Origin: Seiridium cupressi
Lineage: Eukaryota; Ascomycota; Sordariomycetes; Amphisphaeriales; Sporocadaceae
Reading direction: 5' to 3'
Length of the DNA stretch: 64,000 nt
NCBI GenBank assembly: GCA_036674765.1
Contig: JARVKI010000070.1
Coordinates: 124,001-188,000, forward strand
Shown here: piece after piece, positions 32,248-44,714 of the stretch
How positions within the stretch are numbered: position 1 is the stretch's first letter
How the letters are laid out: each line of letters starts with the position of its first letter
Position numbers and translations under genes: made by a program
The notes under the pieces: model-generated
The model's input: the letters and a program-made list of their open reading frames with translations, nothing else
Told to the model about the DNA's origin: nothing
Database searches by the model: none

Positions 32248-33273
32248 GACTCGTCCTTATGAGACAGGGCGAGGCGGTTGGGTGTACCGGCGAGGCTGCA
32301 AGCTGGTCCTGTTGCAACGATGGCGGGTTAGCCGAAGGAATGAGTCTGACTTGACACGTGTTGCTGAATAGCTGAGACAGCCAAACGGCGCAGTTGTATT
32401 GTCTTGGGCGCGTAAACTGTCAGGTCCAAGGGATCGCTATCGTCCGTTCGCACAAAAGCCAAGAAGCGCGACGATCCTCAGCGCGTATGACCATATGGAG
32501 GAAGAGCTATGAAATACATGGTGAGAGTGAGTCGTGGTTATGAAGGCGCAAATTTGAAGCGAGCTGCCTCGGCGAGAAATTGTTGAAGAAAAAGCATGTT
32601 CGCTACTTTCAAAAATGGACGCGCATGTGGTCTCAGAAAAACAAGACACATCTCGGGGGGCATCAGTGACGACATAGGTGTATGCCAGCCAGGGTGTCAG
32701 CAGTGTTTCAGAGCCCGCAACCACTTCACATGACAGTAGTGACACGGCTGGGAAGGGCGGGGCGCATCGCATCGAAGATGGTGTTGAGGGGTCACACGTG
32801 GTTCGATTTTTGATCATCAAGCTACATAGTTACTGTGCAAGTGCGGTAACACAGCGGTCGATTCGCGATAGTCTCTGCTGCACCTGGGTTTGATTTGGAT
32901 GCAGAGGATGAAGAAGAATACAGGACACATTTCGAGGTCAGAAAGAGTAGTAATTAGCCTTATTCCAAACATCGAAGCCAATTTTCGGGCTGCATGAAAC
33001 GCAATGCAGTTCGCTGCAGGTCCACCACTTTATAAGGTTGACATTTCGCGCGTCTGGCATCCGCACCGAACCCAAACTCATGGTTGGGCCCAGCGTATCT
33101 TAGCGGGTCGTTCGCAGTGGGGCTCGCCAGAGTTAGCGTGCAGCTCAAAATGACAGGGGAGCTTATGGGGCTTGGTGTACGTTGCAACAAGCTCGGGCAG
33201 GTGAATTTCTTGTCATCAGATTACATTGTACTCAAGTGCTCAACTGTGGCCAGCCCCGGCGCAACCACCAACA
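32248..33273. other. Divergent promoter region between DUF6594 and GatB genes
   Basis: Both flanking genes start away from this 1-kb gap. Short frames lack domains, and no RNA gene is evident. Confidence 0.5.
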
Positions 33274-35136
33274 ATGCATCGCATCTCGACGGCGACCCTT
33301 GGCAGGTACCTACTCCATGGCCGAGTCACAAGACGCGGCTGTTTACGAACTAAGCAAGCCCTGCCACGCCGACCTGCTGCTGCGAATGTCTCGGGTGCGC
33401 GATGCCTACATACTGAACCGCAGTCTCCGACGGTGGCAGCCCTTACAGAGTCCCCCCACGTACCGCTGCGAAAGCATCTGAAGGACGAGGCGAAGAAGGC
33501 AAAGGCGTCTGGGAAGAAGAAAAAGAAAAACGCCGCCAATCAGGTGGTGAAAGGGTGGGAATTGACTGTTGGTATCGAGATACATGCCCAGCTCAACACA
33601 GCGAGGAAGCTTTTCTCTGCTGCCGCTACCTCCTCCAACGATGAACCAAACAGTCATGTTGCGTATTTTGACGTTGCAACTCCTGGGAGCCAACCAACAT
33701 TCCAGAAGGAGACCTTGATTCCCGCACTGAGAGCTGCACTGGCTTTGAACTGCGGCATTCAGACCACGAGTCGGTTCGATCGGAAGCACTATTTCCACTG
33801 GGACCAACCTTCGGGCTACCAGATTACGCAGTACTACGAGCCTTTTGCGCGTGACGGACGGCTCGCCCTTCAACCCAGAGATGGAATAGCAGTCGAGGAT
33901 GGAGATGGCATCTTTGTTGGGATCAAGCAGGTCCAAATGGAGCAAGATACCGCTAAGACCATGGCACAGGCAGAGAATACCCACTGGATTGATTTCAACC
34001 GTACTGGCGTCCCCCTCATCGAGATTATCACTCACCCGGACATTCATCACCCAGCAACAGCTGCTGCCTTCGTACGCAAGGTCCAGATCCTCCTCAACGC
34101 CGTTGATTCTTGCGTGTCTGGCATGGAAGCTGGTGGTTTGCGAGCTGATGTGAACGTGTCCGTACGGAAGACCGATGATCCCGGTGCGCCTCTAGGTACT
34201 CGAACGGAGATTAAGAACTTGAGCAGCTTCAAAGCCGTCGAGGATGCCATCATAGCTGAACGTGATCGGCAGATTGCAGTCCTCGAATCTGGTGGGGTCG
34301 TCGAAGGAGAGACTCGTGGTTGGTCTATTGGTTCGACCGAGACGCGAAGACTCCGCGGCAAAGAGGGCGAGGTTGACTATCGGTACATGCCCGATCCCGA
34401 CCTGTCGCCTTTGTTTATTGGCGAGGATCTTGTCAGCACGCTGCGACGTACTATGGGCCAACTTCCTGACGCGGAAGTGGATGAATTAATCAAAGATTTC
34501 GGCCTTACCCCAAAGGATGCACTCTCTCTCGTGGCCCTCGACAGTGGCAACAGGGTAGAGTATTTCTGGAACGTGATTGACGCCCTTACCTCCAAACTTC
34601 CCCGTGCATCATCTTCGCAACTCCCTTGCTTCCAATTGGCGGCCAATTGGATTCTTCATGAACTTGGCAGACTGACATCTAACCCTCATGACGATTCAAT
34701 ATTGGACCTTGGTATCAGCCCAGATGGGCAAAGCGGACGCGTCCCCGTTGACCACTTGGCCGATATCCTTGTTTTTCTTCACCAGCGGAAGATTACCGTC
34801 AAAGTGGCGAAAGAATTGCTTTGGGTGGTATTTCGAGGCACTGTTCCATCACAGTATGCCAGCGTTGCGGATGCCATCGAGTCCGAGAACATGTGGTTCA
34901 GTGAGCTTTCAAGCCAGGAGTATGCTGACCTGGCAGACTTGGCAGTGGACGGTCAAGACAATATTATTCAGCAATTTGTGGAATACAAGCACTTTCCGCA
35001 AGGGAAACTCATGTTCCTAGTGGGCCGTATGCTCAGGTTGGGTCCCGAAGAGAGGATAGATCCACAGAACGCAGAGCAGGTCATGCGCCAAGCTCTGGAG
35101 GATAGATATGTTCCAGCATTGACATCGCGGGGCTAA
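33274..35136 (+). CDS. PET112: Mitochondrial glutamyl-tRNA(Gln) amidotransferase subunit B
   Basis: A single exon encodes 620 residues from the ATG at 33274. The N-terminus is rich in Arg and Ser without acids, as in a mitochondrial targeting peptide. The GatB/GatE catalytic domain follows, with ELTVGIEIHAQLNT, the YFHWDQPSGYQITQYYEPF block, VQMEQDTAKT, DFNRTGVPLIEI and GTRTEIKNLSSFKAVEDAI. A C-terminal GatB/Yqey tail lies at about residues 470-615. With GatA and GatF it converts Glu-tRNA(Gln) to Gln-tRNA(Gln) in mitochondria. A Lys run (GKKKKKNAAN) precedes the catalytic domain. The gene is intact. Confidence 0.94.
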   Translation: MHRISTATLGRYLLHGRVTRRGCLRTKQALPRRPAAANVSGARCLHTEPQSPTVAALTESPHVPLRKHLKDEAKKAKASGKKKKKNAANQVVKGWELTVGIEIHAQLNTARKLFSAAATSSNDEPNSHVAYFDVATPGSQPTFQKETLIPALRAALALNCGIQTTSRFDRKHYFHWDQPSGYQITQYYEPFARDGRLALQPRDGIAVEDGDGIFVGIKQVQMEQDTAKTMAQAENTHWIDFNRTGVPLIEIITHPDIHHPATAAAFVRKVQILLNAVDSCVSGMEAGGLRADVNVSVRKTDDPGAPLGTRTEIKNLSSFKAVEDAIIAERDRQIAVLESGGVVEGETRGWSIGSTETRRLRGKEGEVDYRYMPDPDLSPLFIGEDLVSTLRRTMGQLPDAEVDELIKDFGLTPKDALSLVALDSGNRVEYFWNVIDALTSKLPRASSSQLPCFQLAANWILHELGRLTSNPHDDSILDLGISPDGQSGRVPVDHLADILVFLHQRKITVKVAKELLWVVFRGTVPSQYASVADAIESENMWFSELSSQEYADLADLAVDGQDNIIQQFVEYKHFPQGKLMFLVGRMLRLGPEERIDPQNAEQVMRQALEDRYVPALTSRG

Positions 35137-36321
35137 GAACAATGGGATAAGAGGTCGATCCCATACGATGTTTGACCTATTTTGATTTAAAAGTGGATGG
35201 GAAGGGTATTCTATACTACAGTCTGGTGACTGGCTGCCCGTCTGAACGTCAGAACTGTTTGAATTATGGTGTAGCTTTCGAGGCCCAACCAATATGCTGG
35301 GGTCCTAACGGACCATCATACCCGCTCTATTGAGACCGTTCATCCCATCAGATCCACACCCCGCATTCTCAGCACTTTCCGGTTTGCTCTGGTTACCTTC
35401 TGGGCCTGGTGTTTCGTACCATCCGCTTCGAAACTACCAAAATGATCCGGCAATCCATCAGACAAGATTCCCGATCTCTACTGGCGTAGCAACATTCCAT
35501 CCAAGAAAATGTCTTCGGCAGTATGGGCAATGTAGCATTTTAATCCTCAGTCGAGACTTTAAGCAACATAGATTCCACGCACACGTCGATCCCGGAGTAC
35601 GCTCATAAATGGCCTGCCTCGAAAACCGAGAAATTGACAGGGCCGAAAGGGCATTGTTGAACGCTTTTTGTTCCGGTTGCCCATGGTCTTCATTGCCATA
35701 CCACGCAACTGTTACGACATGCGTGGATAGTTTTGTAGTCTCATATGACGAAGGGACCAAGGTTATTGCACTATGCTTCGACATCAGTTCATGCCATAGA
35801 GAATAACGGTTCTGACTGACTATATGGCAAGACCCAGAAAGACTGGAATCAGGACGAAGGGATTCAACATGGTCAACTGGCGTTTTCCCAGTCTACAAGA
35901 CAGTTGCAGGCGATTCAGTGGGAAGTGTGATGCAGTAAAATCAATAGAAAGGCCCGCGAAATGTGGCTCACAAGACCTTTTGGTGTATAATGACCGTTTT
36001 AGACCTTGACGGTGGTGGAACGGTCTGTCCATGATCTTGCTGCTTTTTCAGAACACAGAATCCTAGTCTAGGCACGAAACCTTTTTTCAAAATCTCACTA
36101 ATCGTCTACATGTAGTTACTGCCTCCTGCCCCAGCCTGCGATGTTTGAGCTTTCGGAATGTGGTATTTTAGTTTCCGGCAACGGGTCTCCACTTCTCCGA
36201 CTCGGAGATGTGAAAGCACGTCATTCAATCTCAACCCGCCGCCATTGCGAATCAGCCACGAGCAACCTGCTTGTGGATCTCAGCATTCCAAAGAGCAACT
36301 TCGTTCACCTTTAGAGTCAAG
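35137..36321. other. Intergenic region, no gene seen
   Basis: Frames up to about 108 codons occur on both strands but show no domain. The last 150 bases are the leader region of the glyoxalase-like gene. Confidence 0.5.
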
Positions 36322-37194
36322 ATGTCAACCTCAGCTGCGACGCCACTGTTGGATCACATTGTCATCCTTATCTCTCATTTCTTTTTAACTTCCCCACCTG
36401 AATGGTTCGCCAACCTCTTTACTTTCTACCCAGGGGGGCAGCATGCCGATGGTCTGACAGAGAACACACTCGTCTTGTTTCCTGATGGCTCTTATATTGA
36501 GTTCATTGCTTTCGTGCCTGGTGTTGACCCGGAGAAGCGCGAAAAGCATAAATGGGGAAAAAAGAAAGAAGGCCATATCATTGACTGGGCTCTCACGCTG
36601 CCAGGAAACGCGGGAAATGGTCTAGGGGAACAGAGGAAGGCTTTTGAGAAGATTCAAAAAGCAGTGAAGGACAGAGAGACTGATATCGTTTACGGCGATC
36701 TCATACCTGGTGGACGGCATCGCCCAGATGGCAAAGAACTGAAGTGGGCTACTTCCGGCGCCTACAAGAACGACAGCGGTGCAACAATTACCGTCGATCC
36801 CGGACTGCTGCCGTTTTGGTGTCTCGACGATACAAAACGTGAACTTCGAGTACCTTATTTGCAGGACAGAGTGGCTCAGCATCCAAAGGGAACCGTCGGG
36901 GTCGCCCTAGTATCGGTAACACCCAAGGAGCAAGAAGAGGCTGAGAAGCTGGACAATGTGTACAATGCGCTACTAGGTGGAGAAGCTTCTACCGATGATT
37001 CGCTGTGGGATCTGAAGACGCTTTCCGGCGAAAAGCTACATACAGGAGGCCAAGTACGACTGGAGGCTGTTGGCGGGACAGTGAGCGTGTCGATAGCCCT
37101 GTTCACCAGTTCCAGAAGCTTTGAAGGACAGAAAGTCGGTGGCCAGATCACCGCTGATGTCAAGCTGGAGTTTGAATTAGTTGCCGCAAACTGA
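36322..37194 (+). CDS. Glyoxalase-like domain protein
   Basis: A single exon encodes 290 residues from the ATG at 36322. The opening LLDHIVILISH, followed by YPGGQHADGLTENTLVLFPDGSYIEFIAF-type residues, matches the VOC-fold Glyoxalase_3/glyoxalase-like family. In this family the His of DHIV and the Glu of YIEF are expected metal ligands. The second half (ELKWATSGAY, LPFWCLDD, HPKGTVGVALV) completes the paired betaalphabeta repeats. The substrate is unknown. The protein is cytosolic, with no signal peptide. The stretch SHFFLTSPPEWFANLF is less typical than the rest. Confidence 0.8.
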   Translation: MSTSAATPLLDHIVILISHFFLTSPPEWFANLFTFYPGGQHADGLTENTLVLFPDGSYIEFIAFVPGVDPEKREKHKWGKKKEGHIIDWALTLPGNAGNGLGEQRKAFEKIQKAVKDRETDIVYGDLIPGGRHRPDGKELKWATSGAYKNDSGATITVDPGLLPFWCLDDTKRELRVPYLQDRVAQHPKGTVGVALVSVTPKEQEEAEKLDNVYNALLGGEASTDDSLWDLKTLSGEKLHTGGQVRLEAVGGTVSVSIALFTSSRSFEGQKVGGQITADVKLEFELVAAN

Positions 37195-39975
37195 TAATTG
37201 CTCATTGAATGGGATTGCTAAATACTTGCTTGCGCGAGTGGGCTTGTTCATCTCAGGTTTTGTCTTTGGTCGTTGAACTTTCGAGCAAAGCTTATGTTCC
37301 GGGCCGGCTTATCTACATGAAGCTTTGGGCTAGTCAAACACCCCTTGGGACAAGGATTCAGTCACTGCACATCTTGAGTGTGTCGTGGGCCATTCATAGG
37401 AGAGGGTAACCATCATTATAAATGTGAAACTTTTCGCATATTAGAAATCAATCATTCAAATCTCAGCTCTCCGCCAGGTTTCACTTGGAGAGAAATATTG
37501 TTCAGTGTAGCAGTTACCATGATCAGGTGCGCAACAAAAAGCCAGGGTGAATTCACCTTCAAGCGTTGCAAACACCTCGCATGAGCTTCGGCTCTTGCCT
37601 CATCACTCACCCCGTGCCTGGCTTCCATGAACATACCATCGACCTCTTTATCCTCGTATCCTTGCCACCAGACGGCTCTCGCAGTGCTGGAAATCTTGGT
37701 ATCCAACACCCTGTAGGTACTGCGTGGAGACGAATCGAATAGTGCCAAGCCGCTTGTTTGTTTCGTTGCGCAGGCCAACTTGGCGCGCATACTCAGGTTT
37801 CTCGTCTCTATCTGCATCGTTATATGGAGACCCACAGCTTCCAATGACCAAGCCTACGAATTTGGACATTTTCTCGGCGTGTTCATGCATGTAAGTTGGT
37901 GTCCGATGAGTGACTGGCTCGCTCGCTTTTGTCTACACCTTCCAGGACCCTTCTTGTTCCTTGTGGATTATACGGAATTGGCTTCAACTACGCTTCTTGT
38001 GAGCCGTCCAGTCCCAAGAAGAGGCCGGCCGCTGGGTGTGAGTCGCGAAATCCAGAACTCGGAGAAGACGTCCAGTATATCAGCGAACGGCTCAGAGTTT
38101 GCAACCTTCACCATCCGCTCATCCTCAGGGGTGATTTCGCTCCGCGAAAGGTACCGGCTATACCTCCAGCGCATGCCGAACGTGTCGCGTGAGTCGAGAT
38201 CAACTTTAGTGAAAGAGACAACGTTCGCCATTGTGGAATTGGGTGTCTTGCCGTATGAAGAGTTTCCATATATGCTCATCCAGGGATTTCTCATGTGGTT
38301 TGAAGAGGTCGGGTGATACGAGGTCTCATGCTCTCCACGTGAGGAGCGACTCGAGAACAAGACAGGTCTCTATCCCTGGCGAACTCGCCTTGAGGAACCA
38401 GGACCGGCGCTCTGGATAACGCTCTATTTATGGATGAGGACACGAGCAACGTCCGTCTTATTAGTTACACTAGCCTTCAAACTCGGTTAAATCCCTACTT
38501 AAAGTTTCAGAAGAACATCTAATGAATTTAATCTCTAGTATATAGTGTTGGGTACTCCGCGCGTCCATCCTGAATTTCTCATGCGAAATCCAGACCTTTG
38601 GGATCAGTTCGTATATTTCGGTTATGCGATAGTGTTTCTAGATCACAAGCTATCTTTCAAATATATGAAGATCCGTGGGAATTGTTCTTCTTCCTATCAT
38701 TCGCCCGTCCCCGTAATGGCTCTCATCAATCTCCACAATTGCCTCAGTGTAGCTGGCTATCCTTAACTACAATCATCGAGCAGAACAGCTGGGTATCGCT
38801 CTCCTGATGGTGTGATCTTCTTTTTATTGTTGAACCTAGTTTCTTAATCGTCACCTCCTCCCACTCTCTGCCTCTCCAATGATCAATACCCACGACAAGC
38901 ATAATTGAGACCTTGGCATTTGGCATGTCTTTATTCGCGGCGCATACGTGCCCATTCTCTCAGCTCCATGCTGAATGTTCCATTCAATGTCGTCCTTTAT
39001 CGTGTCGAGAACACTCTGTATAGTGCATTCCTAAATCATTTGCCAAAGAGTAGAAGCACGGTGCTCTAGGACAGATAGGATGGCTAGAGAAAGTAGTGCT
39101 GGCTACAATTCGGTACCGTGAGATCCGGGTATTGAAATCAACGGCATAGTTGACAGACCCGCGAGCAAGATCCATGTGGGACGGTTGGATGAAGGTCAGG
39201 TGGTAATTGAACCGGTGCCTGTGGCGACGTCAGGACTATCTTCGATGATCCACGGAATCCACTGCGCCGCCAACCATTCACTTAAAATGAGGAGCATCAA
39301 CACGTATACATACTATTGGGATAAGTAAATGCTTACAAGCCGATCGGAAATCCCCCAACATGCATCTATGCCATAAACCGGATTACCAAAACTGCAAGCG
39401 TTATCTTGGTGGCATAGATCGTGAGGCGCCAATGTTTTAGATCCCCGTGCCTGGCGGCGACAGGTGAGCTAATGCAAGGCGGCCCGATGCGAGCGATCGG
39501 ATCCGGGCCCAACTCTAGGCGACGGAGCACGAAGTGTTCGGATCAGCCGGCTTGTGGACTCCTCTCATGTGCCGTTAGCTTTTTGGATAACCTTTTCCCG
39601 AATTAGTGTAGTACGCATAACGAGCCCACGATCACTTTCGGTGCGCGATGCTTTCTTGGTCCGCTGCAATTGAGCACGAACGACATTGGATTTTGCTTCA
39701 GCTGAATTACACAATGGCGGGAGTATTCATGCCTCCGTGATCGACCCCAAGGTGATCGTTCCCGGCAATAAGCTCCGACAGGAATGAAAATAATGGGGAA
39801 AAAATTGTCCTAAGGATCATCTGTGAGCAATAGATGACGCCCTTTTTTTTTTTTCTCTTTTGGTTATTAGAGGCATTACCTAGTGGGGGCCATAAGTCAC
39901 ACTATACTCCTCCACCCACTATGCGATCAAAGTTTCTGTCCCAGAAAACGCCGTGCAACGTTGTGCGACCTCTCG
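37195..39975. other. Gene-poor region with degenerate minus-strand coding traces
   Basis: No complete gene is supported. On the minus strand, frames at 37452-37844 (with DKEVDGMFMEARHGVSDE), 37648-37890 (MSKFVGLVIGSCGSPY) and 37968-38360 (MANVVSFTKVDLDSRDTF) look coding-like but overlap in different frames and lack a recognisable fold. They may be pieces of one or two decayed genes. The remainder (38.4-39.9 kb) shows nothing but short frames and a T12 tract at 39843-39854. Confidence 0.4.
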
Positions 39976-41004
39976 CTAGCTGTACGCCCTACCGCTATAT
40001 CCAATTGTCTCATCAGATTCGGCCCCTTCCTCGATCACTTCCGTCGTCACCTCTATAGTCACACTTTCATTGATACCGGCCAGGTCTTTCCACTCATCCC
40101 CGTCGCTCCACGGAAGTTCGGTCTCGCCTACACATAACACATAAAGCTTGTGCTTGCCATTTTCCTTGACTACATGCGTGTCTGTTGGGTAAACCAAGTT
40201 CTCAATAGCCTTGCTTGTTTTGGTCGAGCCATCGGGGAAGATTTCAACTTTCCACACGCACCCACTCGGCAGACAGCCCGTGTACGCCACTGAGGAGTCG
40301 GGGCTGACAGTGAGTCCGTCGCAGGCTTCTATCTCCGTTGACAAAATTTCGATCTCTCCATCTACAGCGAGTTGAGACTGAGCTTTCTCCAGGCGCAAAG
40401 GAACTCGGCCAAGACTTGCGCGACTGCTGTTGGTGAACCAAACGTAATTATCAACTATGTGGATTGCGCAGATGCCAAAATAGTGCTCCTCGCTGATGGT
40501 GGTAAAATCCTCGTCCGAGATCAATATTGAGGCTTTCCCCGTCTGGACGTCCACTTGCCATAAGCAGCCCCGGGCGCTGTCGCATACAAGCAGGTACCGT
40601 GGAGAAAAAGCTGCGACGCCGATTACCAGTGCGGCCTCGGGAAGATGCGCCAACTCAGTCACCACCGGCGCCTGCTTGCCGTTCTTGCTCAGGCGGATGC
40701 GCCAGGTGATGAAGTCTCCAGCCTTGGCCGCCGCCAGGTCGACGATGCCGGTCAGCAGTATGTACTCATCGTCGTGGCCAGGCACCGCGCACAAATCGAT
40801 GATACCGTTGGTGATGGACTCGTCAAACTTGTACAGCAGCTCCGGCGGCGAATCAGGATTTTGGTGGTCCACGTCATAAAGCTCGCCTTTGTCTACCCGC
40901 GCGACTAGGAAGTGACCATTCGGCCGAGGGACGAAAGACTCATACCATCCATTGGATGGGAGTTGCGTGATGAGCGTTATATCGTCGGGCATCTCGACCA
41001 CCAT
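39976..41004 (-). CDS. SMP-30/gluconolactonase-like six-bladed beta-propeller protein
   Basis: From the ATG at 41004 the frame encodes 342 residues. Propeller blade signatures are seen throughout: NGWYESFVPRPNGHFLVARV, GELYDVD, WQVDVQTGKASIL, GICAIHIVDNYVWFTNSS, LGRVPL and CDGLTVSPDSSVAYTGC. These match the SMP-30/LRE-like family, which fungi often carry in several copies with unknown substrates and sometimes in metabolite clusters. The open frame continues upstream with a hydrophobic stretch (CFAVDFLLHLVQSD), so a longer secreted form with an upstream exon is possible. No cluster partners are nearby. Confidence 0.8.
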   Translation of the reverse strand: MVVEMPDDITLITQLPSNGWYESFVPRPNGHFLVARVDKGELYDVDHQNPDSPPELLYKFDESITNGIIDLCAVPGHDDEYILLTGIVDLAAAKAGDFITWRIRLSKNGKQAPVVTELAHLPEAALVIGVAAFSPRYLLVCDSARGCLWQVDVQTGKASILISDEDFTTISEEHYFGICAIHIVDNYVWFTNSSRASLGRVPLRLEKAQSQLAVDGEIEILSTEIEACDGLTVSPDSSVAYTGCLPSGCVWKVEIFPDGSTKTSKAIENLVYPTDTHVVKENGKHKLYVLCVGETELPWSDGDEWKDLAGINESVTIEVTTEVIEEGAESDETIGYSGRAYS

Positions 41005-44000
41005 CGACGTAGTGGGGGTTGGATCAGACTGGACGAGATGGAGTAGAAAATCCACAGCGAAGCAAAGCAAGAGTCCAAGCGCACGATCGCTGGAGCGGCA
41101 TGGAGTGGGCTTGGGTTGCTAAACGTGTAACCGTTGGCTGGGGCTTGTCCCTGTGGACTGAACTCTCCGCGAGGTCCAGGCAGGTAATACCTGACTGAGC
41201 AGTACGGTTCCCTCTGCCTTGCATGTTCCGTGAATACGTACTTGACAAACGTGGGTTCCATAATCTGACAGGCCAGAGGAGATGGAGGCGATCGATGCCA
41301 GGGTGGACGCCAGGGTCAATGCCAGGGGGGATGAGTTAACACCGAACGGCTCATCCGCAATTGGGATCCTAACAAATGGTTCGCTTGGTCCCCTGTTCGC
41401 TTCTCACAACCACCACGTCTCCACCAATCAACCTCCCACTATAACCGCTGCTAGTCCCGCTTTGTGACCAGCCCGTCGCCCACTGGAGAATCCCTCCTGC
41501 ATAGCACTGCATAGCAGGGCCTAGGAATTCGCGCACCAGCAACTGTTCTTAGTGGGGAGTTACCGGAATAACACGAGGTTATGGAGTCTATCGAATGGAG
41601 GAAAACAGGGGAATCATCAGATCATCGGCCCCTTGCGATCGTTATTGTGTGCATTTTCTATATCCCCCCTCCCCCAAGTGGATATCAGTGTCTGCTTATG
41701 GCGCGCCGTGCCGGTAAGCTATTTGAACGCCGCAGGATCTCATATCTCCCTCCCTTGGCCACTGGCTGCATGGGAGTCCAATCTACACAGCCAGGAAGGG
41801 AAAAGTCTAACGGCTCGCGTCGCAGTCATCTGACTGCCCTGCATAGCTCAGCCGAGGGTGTCCCCTGCCCTGATCAACCGAGATGAGTGATGGGTTCGGA
41901 CGTGCCGACGACGACGGTGGTTTCTGCCGTCTACCTCGGTGGGATATTCTGGCACGCCTGCTGATGATTGGCCCGGCACGAGCTGCGGGATTCCCTTCAT
42001 GCACTCAGCAAGCAAAGCCTCTCTCACCCCACGGACGCGGACCAGCAATAGTGTAGAGCACTTTCAGCACCATGGCTCTCGGCAAATCCAATCTCGTAAT
42101 CTCTCACCTGGCTGGTATTGTATACACGCCACGGCGACCGTCGGACTAATTCTCCAAAGGTCGATAGCGGCATCGTGATCTCTTCTTGACATGCATACTC
42201 GGGTATTCTTCTACCACCGTCTTAACATATATTCATGGGTCTCACCTGCCGAGAGATTTGTTTCATACGCACGAGTTCCATGGTTCTGTCAAACAGGGAT
42301 ACGACAAGTTCTCGAATCCTTAGTCACGACATGCTAGGCTTCCGACGCGATGGCCTCTGAAGTAACATATTGTATTAGATAGAAATAGCTTTTGAACATG
42401 GAATCCCTCTGGCTGATTCGGGGCTGTATGATGGCGTGAGCCATCCTACTCATCCTGTTGAACTGGACGTATAGATGCAGGATAGAGTTTCTCAGCAATC
42501 GCCATCGGTAAACAAGAGTTGTTAAGCATCTAGTACAGATGGCTAATAACGCTTTGAATATCTTTCGCTTGTGGCAAGAGAACAACTAAACCTCAACGGA
42601 CGAAACGAGCAGGATCATGCAGCTGCACAATACCTCGAAGGGGCTGCTGCAGCCAGGGTCCCGAGAAAGGGTAAATCAAGCTGCAAGCTGATGACAATGT
42701 GGTCAAAGGTTCCAGTCCTTTACGCCTGCGAGTGCAGAAATCGTTGATCACTGTCGTGCATTGTCAGCATGAACGAACGACATTGCGCATATCCCCCGGC
42801 GGCCACTATGTATGTACTACCACACGGTTATCTGTGACTAACCGGTCTTGGGCTCGCCCAGGTTAAACCCGGAGAGGAAGGATGCACTAGAAAAATCCGT
42901 GTGCTTCTTTCCAGAAGTCATGCTGAACATTGTCACGGCTGTGCCCGGTGTAACATGCAGGATCTCGCTGGGATTGCGATGCAACCTTGCCAAGCACATA
43001 TCCGTTCTCATTGGGTGTCTCGGGCCCCGGTACTACTGTAGTCCGATCCGTCCTGTGTGACATTGGGGGCCTCGGGACATTACCTGAACCCAGAACGGCC
43101 ATGACTTTCTCCACGCAAGCCTGGCTCGACGATATACTTTTAAGTATACAATCCTCCAGGTATCCCGTTATCCTCAATATTAGAGACTGGAAGAAGGTCA
43201 AAATTTCATTTGTTAGCTCTCTTTCTGTTTGTACACATACCGTGGATATGGGGTAAATTATTGCTAACACCCGTCGAATTGTGGGTTCGGACTCGCTGGC
43301 CGAACTGACTGGGTTGTCGACAGGGAAGAAGAGTTTAACCATCCTTCGATCATTATCTGATGTACATAGGTAGTGCGCTGCTTGTAGCACATCCTTGTCT
43401 CCTCCAAGACCTCGCGGCCATTGCAAATGTTTGCTGCTCTTGCATATGTTTGTGAGTACTCTTACAAGGTTTGCAGCTCTTCTGGACCGCAGACTGTTAT
43501 TTCGATTGCTTTTCTTAACCCCCCTTTGAAAACAGAAATACCGAGAAGCGCGTACCGGGCCGGGGACTGCGCCGACACACCTGTTGCATTGCATTGTTGA
43601 GTGTGCATCACGCGATGATGAGCCCATAGCCAAACATGGTGATGCGTGACAGTCCATGCTCAAGTTAATAAACGGCAAGAACATGACATCACTGCGAATG
43701 CATCAGAAAATGATATTTGAAGGAATTAGCAACACTACCATTCGGAGTGTCGCTACAATTGCTCGGTGAACTAAATACCCACTGATCCTGACTATACGCA
43801 ACTGATGGACACCTCAGGGAGACAGCCCATCGATAGCCGGCCAGTACGAAGGCCTTCTAGTTCATACAGTATTTCCTTCAAACAATTTTTTTTTCTTCGT
43901 TTTATTTCATGCTCCCAACACTGCCGAGACTGACAACTGACACAGGAATCTTGGGCGGTGACTCTCAGTCCCGATAGTCAGGCACGTGACAGTCGCAATC

Positions 44001-44714
44001 AAGGAAAGTTGTAGTGTTATCTCCAAATGAGCAAAACCAATTTTTGCTTTGCCATTTGATCCGCGGGGGCGAGGCAAAGCATAGCAACATGCAAGTTGCA
44101 CAACGGCTACTCTCCACTAGCCCATCTTGTGCTCCAAAGGGCGTATTTCATCGTCTAACAATGATCAAGGTGCCGTATGGTTGATGAAAGCATCACCATC
44201 GCCGGTGATGGGACGCCCGCTGTAATCGAAGTAGCTGCTGAACCAGTGCATCATCCAGACGCCTCTCCATGCATCTCGCCAAGCATCAAACGGTCGTTCG
44301 TAACTTCCATGACGTCGTCCCGCTTCGTTGTCCGTTCAAAGGCTTGACTTCTGGCCCGAGGCCCCAACCAGGGCCCTCGTCAAGAGCTTTCCACATGGTT
44401 CCGAAATTTGAGTCCAAAACGCCGAAAAATGAAGAGAAGAAAAGACGCCTCCCTTTTTGACCAGCCATCCGTCCGTCTAAGACGAGCCAAGCCTCCTGTC
44501 TTCATGCGTCTCGAGAGTCTTCTGAATGATGAATACCAAGTGCCGGTGGACACGAAACGCAAGAACCAATGAGGCCATATGATGGGTATGATACAAAGCA
44601 TCAAAAAGAGAAAGAAAAAGAAAATGCGAAATATGTACAGTGAAAAATGAGAAGGGTTTCGAATCACTCCAAACGAAGAGGGGAGAAGCGATCGACACGA
44701 CACCCTAGTAACGA
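41005..44714. other. Large gene-poor region
   Basis: A 3.7-kb stretch lies between the SMP-30-like gene and the 3' end of DHH1. The longest frame is 265 codons on the minus strand (42887-43684), without an ATG start or recognisable domain, and I leave it uncalled. A 12-nt imperfect repeat lies at 41295-41330. About 300 bases before 44714 are probably DHH1 3' untranslated sequence. Confidence 0.5.
41295..41330 (+). repeat. Three imperfect 12-nt repeats (ATGCCAGGGTGG type)
   Basis: Three consecutive 12-base units share the core GCCAGGG (ATGCCAGGGTGG, ACGCCAGGGTCA, ATGCCAGGGGGG). They lie about 290 bases upstream of the SMP-30-like start codon. A regulatory role is possible but not shown. Confidence 0.7.

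Noticed and set aside
42300..42325. tRNA-like TTCTCGAATCC
   Set aside because: No matching A box, acceptor stem or anticodon arm at the required spacing.
42887..43684. 265-codon minus-strand frame in the gene-poor region
   Set aside because: No ATG start, no recognisable domain and mixed composition; it could be a decayed gene but cannot be supported.
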